In this document: positions 1 to 5,748 of the stretch, in pieces
Layout: each line of letters opens with the position of its first letter
Position numbering within the stretch: the stretch's first letter is position 1
Assembly (NCBI GenBank): GCA_002413345.1
Contig: DHWU01000018.1
Location: 4,437-15,525, forward strand
Direction of reading: 5' to 3'
DNA: 11,089 bases
Source of the DNA: Propionibacteriaceae bacterium UBA5174
GTDB taxonomy: Bacteria; Actinomycetota; Actinomycetes; Propionibacteriales; Propionibacteriaceae
Notes under the pieces: generated by a model
Seen by the model: the letters and a program-made list of their open reading frames with translations, nothing else
Databases searched by the model: none
What the model was told of the DNA's origin: nothing
Position numbers and translations under genes: made by a program

Positions 1-931
1 CGTAGTTCTTGTAGACCCGGTGACCAAAGCCCATCATCTTGGTTTTGCCAGCTTTGACTCCAGCAATGAATTCTGGAACCCGATCGACGGTGCCGATCTC
101 CCGCAACATCTTTAGCACCGCTTCGTTGGCCCCACCATGCAGTGGCCCATGCAACGCGCCGATCCCAGCCGAGCAACTGGTGTAAAGATCATTGCCCGAG
201 GAAGCCACCGAGCGCACCGCATTCGTCGAACAGTTTTGTTCGTGATCGGCGTGCAGAATGAACAGCACTTCCATCGCTCGGATCAGGCGGGGGTCCGCGG
301 CGTAGTGGCTTTCGGATCGTTTGAACAGCATCTGCAAGAAGTTGTGGCAGTAGCCGTAGCCGTCATCAGGGTTCACGTACGGACGGGCTTTGCCCTTGCG
401 GTAGGCGAACGCGGCCAACGTGGGCATCTTGGCGATCAAGCGGGCGATGTTCAAAGCGCGGGCCTGCGGGTCGTTGAAGTTGCGGGCATCGGGGTAGAAG
501 GAGAAAAACGCCGCCACCGACGACATCATGATTGTCATCGGATGCGCGTCATGGGGAAAGCCCGCCAGCACGGTCTTCAACTTGTCGGGCAGCATCCGGT
601 GACTAGTGATCAGGGATTCCCACTCGGTCAGCTCTGTTGCAGTCGGCAGCTCGCCGTTCAACAGCAGGTAGGCCACTTCGAGATAGCTGGAATGCTCGGC
701 CAGCTCGGCGATCGGGTAACCCCGGTACTCCAGGACGCCAGCGTCACCGTCGATGTAAGTGATCGCTGAATGGCAGGCAGCTGTGTTCACAAACCCGGGG
801 TCGAAGGTGGCCAGTGGCTGACCGTCCACCTGAAACTGCCGCAGCGCGGGTGCGGAAATGGTGGCTTCAGTGATGGGTAGCTCCGCGGCCATGCCGGTGG
901 CGGGGCAGCGAACATGCAAGAGGTCGGCCAT
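1..931 (-). CDS. gltA: Citrate synthase, N-terminal ~310 residues (cut by window edge)
   Basis: Citrate synthase condenses acetyl-CoA with oxaloacetate to give citrate and CoA, the entry step of the TCA cycle in the cytoplasm. The translated minus strand carries clear family blocks: FDPGF near residue 43, ITYIDGDAGVLEYRGYPI, HADHEQNCST, GPLHGGANEAV and MGFGHRVYKNY. His265 (in GPLHGG) and His304 (in GFGHRV) match the two catalytic histidines of the E. coli enzyme (264 and 305). The catalytic Asp lies beyond the left edge. The ATG at 931 is the first start after an in-frame TAA. It places FDPGF at the same distance from the N-terminus as in E. coli GltA, so the start is well supported. An internal ATG at 892 is possible but would shorten the N-terminal domain. 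No Shine-Dalgarno is seen, and a TAATGT box ends 6 bases before the ATG, so translation may be leaderless. The preceding GH2 gene ends 58 bases upstream on the same strand. It resembles the long, NADH-sensitive GltA class more than the short 2-methylcitrate synthases. Confidence 0.96.
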   Translation of the reverse strand, partial: MADLLHVRCPATGMAAELPITEATISAPALRQFQVDGQPLATFDPGFVNTAACHSAITYIDGDAGVLEYRGYPIAELAEHSSYLEVAYLLLNGELPTATELTEWESLITSHRMLPDKLKTVLAGFPHDAHPMTIMMSSVAAFFSFYPDARNFNDPQARALNIARLIAKMPTLAAFAYRKGKARPYVNPDDGYGYCHNFLQMLFKRSESHYAADPRLIRAMEVLFILHADHEQNCSTNAVRSVASSGNDLYTSCSAGIGALHGPLHGGANEAVLKMLREIGTVDRVPEFIAGVKAGKTKMMGFGHRVYKNY

Positions 932-937
932 GTCGTT

Positions 938-943
938 ACATTA
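938..943 (-). promoter_or_regulatory. Candidate -10 box for citrate synthase, possibly leaderless
   Basis: On the minus strand TAATGT fits the actinobacterial TANNNT -10 pattern and is followed by six bases and the ATG at 931. This would put transcription start at or next to the start codon. No good -35 box lies 16-19 bases further upstream, and there is no Shine-Dalgarno. The call rests on spacing and the box alone. Confidence 0.4.
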
Positions 944-989
944 CGGAATCAACCTGTGGTGGATTCACCAATCTCGCGGTCGACTTCTG

Positions 990-3416
990 TTAGTAACCTG
1001 CGGGATCGCCGCCCAGGCTGGCAACCTCACCACTGGGTCGAACGTCACTGCCGGTGCCGGGAAGTCGGCGTAGCGCGATCAGTCGTTCTTGGTTGGGAAC
1101 GAGATGAAACCAGTTGTCGGCGGGCTGGAAACCGGGAACGTGGACCTGCACTGACTGGGCGAAAGTATCGGTGATGACTTTCAGTGCCCACTCGCCCTCG
1201 GATTCGACCACTTCGGCCTGCACCTTGGCGGGGTAGATCGCCGCGCTCCGTCCGGTTGGGAAGCTGAAGGCTTCGCCGACGGTGCGTCCGTCCACCAGTA
1301 ACTGGGCTACCACCACCTGATGTGAGGCTGGCCCGAAACGGTGGGCGTAGTTGAAATCGAAGAAGCCACCCAGCAGGTCGGTGGCGTTGATCGCCGTCGT
1401 GGACCGGGGGTCCAAGATGATTTCGCGGCTGGCCTTGCTTACTACCACCGTGCCGTCGCGAAGCCCGAAGATTTCGACCGTGGCCGACACTGTCGAGGCA
1501 GTCTCGTTGATCGCGTGTAGGCGTAGGCCGTTGACGCCCTCATCGGTGAACACCACGGTGAGTGGACGCCAAGCTCGGGCGAGGGCATGGAAGATCGGTT
1601 TGGGGTTGTGGTCGGAATCGATTACGCCCCAACCTGCGCCGGGGCGCAGATCGGACAAGGTAAACACCAAAGCCCCATTGCAGGTCGAATCAGTGCTGCG
1701 CCACTCGGCGAAGGTCTCGGTCACCACTTCACCGGTGACCGCGCGGGAGTAGTCGAGGTAGGCCCCTGGATTGGCTCGGCGCAGCTTGGCAGGAACGAGC
1801 GCATAGAGCTCGCTCAGGTAGTAGTCGCGGGTGTCTTCAAAGTCCCAGCTTGCGCCCGGATCGCGGGGTACGCCGGTTTTCCAGGCCGGGTCATGGACTG
1901 GTGCGGCGGCCATTGCGGCGGTCAAATTGGTTGCGGACGGGACGTTTGCAAAGGCGAGGCATTCGCTGGTGAAGCGGACGTTCGCTCGGCGGGCGTCGTC
2001 TAGGCCGCGTTCGTAGGCGCCAACGCCGTAGTAGTGGCCGATCCCGGCGTCCACGCTGAACGGCAGTGCACCGCCTGACGGTGAGCCAGGTGCATAGCCG
2101 ACATCTGGTCGAAGCTCGGCAACCAGGCCCGGGATCACCTCGGTGGCCAGGGCGGAGTACCAATATGGTTCGGGCAGGCCGAGCATGGCCGCTTGTTGGG
2201 CGACCTCGCTGCCTGCTGTTAACACTGCCAGCGAGGGGCAGCCTTGGCGGGCGAGGAGGAACTGCTGCACTTCAGTGCGGACGTGCTCAGTGAAGGTCTC
2301 GTCACTGGGGTAGTCAAAATTGGCAAACATGAAATCTTGAAAGACCAGCAGCCCGAGTTCGTCACAGAGGTCGAAGAAGGCGCCGGTTTCATAGGTGGCG
2401 ATGCCAGGAATGCGCACCATGTTTGCCCCGGCTTCGGCCAACTGGGCCAGCAGCGGGGCGTAGGTTTCCCGTTCCCCGGACAGTCCGGCCAGGTCGGCAT
2501 TGGTCCACACCGCGCCTCGGCAGAAGACGCGCACACCGTTGAGAATCAAAGCAAAATCGTTGCCAGCAACGCCGCGATCGATCTTCAGACTGCGAAATCC
2601 GGTGCGGCCAAGGCTCCAGGTGGACGAGCCGAGGCTGGCCTCGATGCCGTACAGCTTCGGTGCGCCGTGGGTGGCCGGCCACCAAGGCTCCACTTGGGGG
2701 ATTCGCAGGCTAGCTGAAAAGCGATCACCAGCAGGCAGCAGTGGGGCGCTCAGTCCGCCACAAGAAATGTTCAGTCCTGGAGGTGCGTCGATACACGAAA
2801 CTGTGAGCAGGCCGTCGCCTTGGTCGTCGAGTTCGGAGCTGATTCGAACGTCGTCCAGGCTCACCACGCCGGGACGGATCAGGCTAATCGGACGGTAGGG
2901 GCCGACCGCCTGAATCGAGGGGCACCAGCCGGGCATGTGACCAAGCAAGGTGGTGCGCACCAGGCGTAGCCGTTGATCATCGATCAACGCCGGACGCCAC
3001 TTGGCTCGCTTAGCTTTGGCGCTGAGTGCTTGGCTCAGCGGCTCAAAGTGGATCAGCAGCTCATCGTCGCCAGTCAGTTCCACTTCAACGTCATGGGCCT
3101 CAAACATCGATTCATTGCGCAGAATGAGTTCGCCGTTCAGGAACACAGCGGCGACGGTGGCCAGTCCTTCGAACCGCAGCACAGCCGCTCCAGCCGGTTC
3201 GGTCAGGCCGAGCCGGTACCGAGCCTCAAAGAGATCCTGGAAGGGCATGGCCGAATCGGATGGATCAAATAGCCGTGCCGCCACGGTGCTCGGCACTGGC
3301 GTGGGGATCCAGCTGTGGGTACCGGACTTGGCCTCGAACCCAGCATCAACCCGGTTCAGGGCGAACTCCCAGCCCTGATGAAGTTCGCCGATGTCGGCAT
3401 CCAGATAGCGCCGCAT
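990..3416 (-). CDS. Glycoside hydrolase family 2 protein, beta-mannosidase type
   Basis: An 808-residue protein with the three-part GH2 layout. Residues ~1-180 form a jelly-roll sugar-binding domain (GWEFAL near 16, VPSTV near 41, VFLNGELI near 91). Residues ~185-285 form an immunoglobulin-like domain with EPWWPATHG near 243. Residues ~285-620 form the TIM barrel, followed by C-terminal beta domains. Barrel landmarks are NMVRIPG (332-338), LVFQDFMFANFDYP (357-370), a signature of beta-mannosidase-like members, and GWGVIDSDHNPKP (595-607). The likely acid/base is Glu404 in TAGSEV and the likely nucleophile is Glu485 in FTSE. In most GH2 enzymes an Asn precedes the acid/base; here it is Ser403. 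No signal peptide is seen, so it is probably cytoplasmic. Its ATG overlaps the TGA of the upstream DUF1839 gene (TGATG), with AAGG about 7 bases before the start, so translation is probably coupled. Natural candidates for the reaction are removal of beta-linked mannose or another sugar, but the substrate is unknown. Confidence 0.85.
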   Translation of the reverse strand: MRRYLDADIGELHQGWEFALNRVDAGFEAKSGTHSWIPTPVPSTVAARLFDPSDSAMPFQDLFEARYRLGLTEPAGAAVLRFEGLATVAAVFLNGELILRNESMFEAHDVEVELTGDDELLIHFEPLSQALSAKAKRAKWRPALIDDQRLRLVRTTLLGHMPGWCPSIQAVGPYRPISLIRPGVVSLDDVRISSELDDQGDGLLTVSCIDAPPGLNISCGGLSAPLLPAGDRFSASLRIPQVEPWWPATHGAPKLYGIEASLGSSTWSLGRTGFRSLKIDRGVAGNDFALILNGVRVFCRGAVWTNADLAGLSGERETYAPLLAQLAEAGANMVRIPGIATYETGAFFDLCDELGLLVFQDFMFANFDYPSDETFTEHVRTEVQQFLLARQGCPSLAVLTAGSEVAQQAAMLGLPEPYWYSALATEVIPGLVAELRPDVGYAPGSPSGGALPFSVDAGIGHYYGVGAYERGLDDARRANVRFTSECLAFANVPSATNLTAAMAAAPVHDPAWKTGVPRDPGASWDFEDTRDYYLSELYALVPAKLRRANPGAYLDYSRAVTGEVVTETFAEWRSTDSTCNGALVFTLSDLRPGAGWGVIDSDHNPKPIFHALARAWRPLTVVFTDEGVNGLRLHAINETASTVSATVEIFGLRDGTVVVSKASREIILDPRSTTAINATDLLGGFFDFNYAHRFGPASHQVVVAQLLVDGRTVGEAFSFPTGRSAAIYPAKVQAEVVESEGEWALKVITDTFAQSVQVHVPGFQPADNWFHLVPNQERLIALRRLPGTGSDVRPSGEVASLGGDPAGY

Positions 3417-4378
3417 CAGCCGACCTTCGCGGTTAACCCGGTGATGAGCGCATCCCAGGCTTCCACCGAGGGATCCAAGGCAGTGGCCAACGGGTCGAAG
3501 CGGCGTCTGGCAACTGCGCGAGCCAGCATGAATTGGCTGGTTTTGGCGTTATTGGAAATCTGTTGAGCCGCAGCGATTTCGTCGGCAAAAGCGGATGCGT
3601 CTAGCCAGGCCAGGTGGCTAGCCAGCAGCTCGAAGTTGGCTCCGAACTGGCGCACCGTGTTGAACGCGTAGAGATGGAAGAAGTCCATGCCACGCTCGGC
3701 GACTTTGGCCACGTCGGCAGGGAATACCTCGGCGAAGGCTGCGATCGGATTAGTTGCTGGACGCCGGCTCAGATGATGGCCGAGCAGCCGGGTGGCTTCG
3801 GCCCGCAAGTGCTCATCGGTGGCCAAAGTCGTGGGGAATTTGGCGAACTCGACGTAGGGGATCCAGCGCAGGCCTGGCTCGGTGTGGTGCTGAAAGGCAC
3901 CTTCGAAGTCCTCCCCGGACAGTTGGAAGAAGCTGCCGTTGTGGAAGTAGTCCATAGTCTTGGCGGTCTGATCCAGCCGGTTGATCCCCACCGTGGTCTT
4001 GCCGTGCTCGCTTCGGTAGGTGATCCCGGCGGTGTCGGGCAAACAGAAACTGTCTAGTTCAACTAGGCAGAGTCGTCCGCGCTCGATTTGGGTATCGACA
4101 TGATTCTCGACCGTGTCGTACATCGCCAACTCGGTGACTTGAATGCCGTAGAGGCTCTCTAAGTCTTCTAGCGGCACCTTGAAGAAGGTGAACTGGTCGC
4201 CCTCGAAGTCCTGGGTGAGGGTGAAGCTCAGCATTGGTTCGGGAGGGGTTCGGTAGGCAGAAAGCACTTCGATCCACAGATCCACGTAGCAATTGGTCTC
4301 TGGCCACGCCCGATCGGGGCCGTGCAATAGATGTGGCTGGTAGGCCTGCGGCGTGATTTCGCCGAATACGGTGCTCAT
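3416..4378 (-). CDS. DUF1839 family protein, candidate papain/C39-like acyltransferase
   Basis: A 320-residue protein that I recognise as DUF1839, a family without an assigned reaction. Recognised stretches are ETNCYVDLWIEVL (27-39), DFEGDQFTFFKVP (57-69), CLVELDSFCLPDTAG (104-118), EHGKTTVGIN (124-133) and MDYFHNGSFFQL (142-153). Cys30, His125 and Asp143 come in the order and sequence setting of a papain/C39-like triad, with a mostly helical C-terminal half (~185-320). This resembles the N-terminal domain of BtrH, which moves an acyl group from a carrier protein in butirosin synthesis; the analogy is inference. From memory, DUF1839 genes in proteobacteria lie near amino-acid:carrier-protein ligases, stand-alone carrier proteins and GH2 genes. 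Here only the GH2 partner is present. I chose the ATG at 4378 because GGGGGA sits 6 bases before it; an in-frame GTG at 4393 lies inside that ribosome-binding site. The TGA overlaps the GH2 ATG. No signal peptide or membrane segment is seen. Confidence 0.8.
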   Translation of the reverse strand: MSTVFGEITPQAYQPHLLHGPDRAWPETNCYVDLWIEVLSAYRTPPEPMLSFTLTQDFEGDQFTFFKVPLEDLESLYGIQVTELAMYDTVENHVDTQIERGRLCLVELDSFCLPDTAGITYRSEHGKTTVGINRLDQTAKTMDYFHNGSFFQLSGEDFEGAFQHHTEPGLRWIPYVEFAKFPTTLATDEHLRAEATRLLGHHLSRRPATNPIAAFAEVFPADVAKVAERGMDFFHLYAFNTVRQFGANFELLASHLAWLDASAFADEIAAAQQISNNAKTSQFMLARAVARRRFDPLATALDPSVEAWDALITGLTAKVG

Positions 4379-4410
4379 CAGTTTCCCCCGCACGACTTTG
4401 TTCGCCCGAG

Positions 4411-4436
4411 ATTAGCATCGGGCACGCATCGCTAAT
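4411..4436. promoter_or_regulatory. Inverted repeat ATTAGC-N14-GCTAAT, candidate operator
   Basis: ATTAGC (4411-4416) and GCTAAT (4431-4436) are perfect inverted repeats with centres 20 bases apart, about two helical turns, as expected for a dimeric regulator. The element lies 33-58 bases upstream of the DUF1839 start. On the minus strand its start-proximal arm overlaps a TAATCT sequence that could be a -10 box, though no good -35 partner is visible. A regulator binding here could control the DUF1839-GH2 unit. This is inferred from symmetry and position only. Confidence 0.4.
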
Positions 4437-4454
4437 GGCTTAGTTTTGGGGCTA

Positions 4455-4483
4455 GGCCCCCAGATTTGTGCATAGCGGGGGCC
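4455..4483. repeat. G/C inverted repeat, 7-bp perfect arms
   Basis: GGCCCCC (4455-4461) and GGGGGCC (4477-4483) are perfect inverted repeats around a 15-base spacer. The left arm also takes part in a tighter alternative hairpin, GGGGC-TAG-GCCCC (4448-4460), so the two structures exclude each other. No gene end or U-run lies here, so a terminator role is not obvious. The function is unknown. Confidence 0.35.
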
Positions 4484-4602
4484 GGTGGCCTCGCCTGATC
4501 AGCGCCGGCGACCCCGCGATTTGACGCTGGCCGCCTCGAGTTTGCCCAACCGGACTCGGCTAGGCCCAGGGCACACGGATTGGTAGCCTGTTGGTGTCGC
4601 TG

Positions 4603-4621
4603 CAGGCCCGTAACGGGTCTG
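4603..4621 (+). repeat. 8-bp hairpin with TAA triloop upstream of the rplM promoter
   Basis: CAGGCCCG (4603-4610) pairs with CGGGTCTG (4614-4621), with one G-U pair, around a TAA loop. It lies 25 bases before the -35 box of the rplM promoter. It would stop or slow transcripts entering from the left, or act only as a DNA element. No U-run follows. Confidence 0.35.
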
Positions 4622-4645
4622 ATTACAGCGGTGCTGAGCGACGTT

Positions 4646-4674
4646 TTGACCCCCCACAACCAGCGCGGTAATCT
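4646..4674 (+). promoter_or_regulatory. Housekeeping-sigma promoter of rplM-rpsI(-glmM)
   Basis: TTGACC (4646-4651), a 17-base spacer and TAATCT (4669-4674) closely match the housekeeping -35/-10 consensus with ideal spacing. Transcription would start near 4681, giving a leader of about 80 bases before the rplM GTG. This is the best promoter in the window and fits the high expression expected for ribosomal protein genes. Confidence 0.75.
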
Positions 4675-4692
4675 TAGCCGCTGTTGCGCTGT

Positions 4693-4713
4693 GGTCCGCC
4701 TCTTAGGTGGATC
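4693..4713 (+). promoter_or_regulatory. 9-bp hairpin in the rplM leader
   Basis: Positions 4693-4701 pair with 4705-4713 around a CTT triloop, with two G-U pairs; the core is TCCGCCT/AGGTGGA. It lies wholly in the inferred ~80-base leader and ends about 35 bases before the ribosome-binding site. L13 leaders that bind their own protein are known in other bacteria; whether this one does so is inference. Confidence 0.4.
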
Positions 4714-4760
4714 CCGCACCCGACAATGGCCACAACTCATTGAAAGCAGGACGAAGACAC

Positions 4761-5204
4761 GTGTCTACGTACAGCCCCAAGTCTGGTGAGATCACCAGGG
4801 ACTGGCTCGTGATCGATGCCACCGACGTCGTTCTCGGGCGGCTGGCAGTCACCGCGGCGACCCTGTTGCGTGGCAAGCACAAGCCCCAATATGCGCCGCA
4901 TGTCGACACCGGTGACTTCGTGATCGTCATCAACGCCAGCAAGATTGCCCTCACCGGCAAGAAGGCGACCGACAAGATGGCCATCCGCCACTCCGGGCGT
5001 CCCGGTGGCTTGAAGTCGGTTCCCTACGGCGAGTTGTTGGCCAAGGATCCGCGCAAGGCTGTCGAGCGCGCGGTTTGGGGCATGCTGCCGAAGAACAAGA
5101 TCGCTCGCCAGCAGATCAGCAAGCTCAAGGTTTATGCCGGTGCGGATCATCCGCATACTGCGCAGAAGCCGCAGCCCTACCAGATCACTCAGATCGCCCA
5201 GTGA
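4761..5204 (+). CDS. rplM: 50S ribosomal protein L13
   Basis: L13 is a large-subunit protein that assembles early on 23S rRNA. The 147-residue product has the usual actinobacterial length and sequence: STYSPKSGEITRDW at the N-terminus, VIDATDVVLGRLA, LLRGKHKPQYAPH, the HSGRPGG block, GMLPKNKI and VYAGADHPH near the C-terminus. I chose the GTG at 4761 because the product then aligns with known L13 N-termini and AGGA lies 9 bases upstream. An in-frame ATG at 4707 would add 18 unrelated residues and lies within the leader hairpin. It is first in the likely operon with rpsI (14 bases downstream) and glmM, and is driven by the promoter at 4646-4674. Confidence 0.98.
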   Translation: MSTYSPKSGEITRDWLVIDATDVVLGRLAVTAATLLRGKHKPQYAPHVDTGDFVIVINASKIALTGKKATDKMAIRHSGRPGGLKSVPYGELLAKDPRKAVERAVWGMLPKNKIARQQISKLKVYAGADHPHTAQKPQPYQITQIAQ

Positions 5205-5218
5205 CGCAAGGAACCACC

Positions 5219-5734
5219 GTGACCGAGACCGTCGAAGCCACCGAAGCTACCGAGGTTGTGCCCTTTACTGAGGGTGAACTCGAAATCAGCTACCGCGCCG
5301 AAGCCGAGCCAGCTATTGCTCATCCGGGAGGTCGTCCCGCAGTGATCGCTCCCGGTGCTGCCACTGGACGCCGCAAGGAAGCCATCGCCCGGGTGCGAAT
5401 CATGCCGGGTACCGGCAAGTTCTCGATCAACGGCCGTAGCCTCACCGAGTACTTCCCGAACAAGCTGCACCAACAGACGGTCAACGAGCCCTTCGTGACC
5501 GCTGCCGTATCTGATTCTTACGACGTCATCGCCACCATTGTTGGCGGCGGGGTTACCGGCCAGGCCGGTGCGCTCCGACTGGGAATCGCCCGTTGCTTGA
5601 ATGCGGTGGACGTTGAAGCCAGCCGTCCGGCATTGAAGAAGGCCGGTCTGCTCACTCGTGACGCTCGGATCAAGGAGCGCAAGAAGGCTGGTCTGAAGAA
5701 GGCCCGTAAGGCTCCGCAGTACAGCAAGCGCTGA
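5219..5734 (+). CDS. rpsI: 30S ribosomal protein S9
   Basis: S9 is a small-subunit protein whose C-terminal tail reaches the tRNA anticodon stem in the P site. The core begins near residue 50 with GRRKEAIARVRIMPGTG, continues through NGRSLTEYFPNKLHQQ and GQAGALRLGIARCL, and ends in the basic tail KKARKAPQYSKR with its conserved terminal Arg. The GTG at 5219 is preceded by AAGGA with 6 bases spacing. A GTG at 5201 that overlaps the rplM stop lacks a good site. With 171 residues it is longer than E. coli S9 (130) because of a ~49-residue acidic N-terminal extension rich in Glu, Thr and Ala. Actinobacterial S9 proteins often have such an extension, though this one is on the long side. It is co-transcribed with rplM, and glmM starts 14 bases after its stop. 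Confidence 0.97.
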   Translation: MTETVEATEATEVVPFTEGELEISYRAEAEPAIAHPGGRPAVIAPGAATGRRKEAIARVRIMPGTGKFSINGRSLTEYFPNKLHQQTVNEPFVTAAVSDSYDVIATIVGGGVTGQAGALRLGIARCLNAVDVEASRPALKKAGLLTRDARIKERKKAGLKKARKAPQYSKR

Positions 5735-5748
5735 TCCAGCGGGCTGGG

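Larger units (their letters stand above)
4379..4760. other. 382-base divergent intergenic region
   Basis: This stretch separates the minus-strand DUF1839-GH2 unit from the plus-strand rplM operon and contains no convincing gene. From left to right it holds the DUF1839 ribosome-binding site, an inverted repeat (4411-4436), two mutually exclusive G/C-rich inverted repeats (4448-4460 and 4455-4483), an 8-bp hairpin (4603-4621), the rplM promoter (4646-4674), a leader hairpin (4693-4713) and the rplM ribosome-binding site (AGGA at 4748-4751). The open frames across it have no recognisable protein features. Confidence 0.8.

Noticed and set aside
137..769. 210-codon open frame on the plus strand
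   Set aside because: It is antisense to a clear citrate synthase with matching catalytic blocks; its product is low in recognisable features.
2244..2717. 157-codon open frame on the plus strand inside the GH2 gene
   Set aside because: It is a mirror frame of high-GC coding sequence; the minus-strand GH2 protein has full domain structure.
4379..4393. GTG start at 4393 for the DUF1839 gene
   Set aside because: The GTG lies in the G-rich ribosome-binding site of the ATG at 4378, and no site precedes it.
4432..4740. 102-codon minus-strand frame in the divergent intergenic region
   Set aside because: It overlaps the rplM promoter and leader, has an Arg/Pro-rich composition typical of random GC-rich frames, and no credible start site.
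4707..4760. ATG at 4707 as start of rplM
   Set aside because: It adds 18 residues absent from L13 proteins and overlaps the leader hairpin; the GTG at 4761 has a site and the right N-terminus.
5075..5218. Upstream extension of rpsI to 5075
   Set aside because: It would overlap 130 bases of rplM in another frame; the GTG at 5219 has a good AAGGA site.
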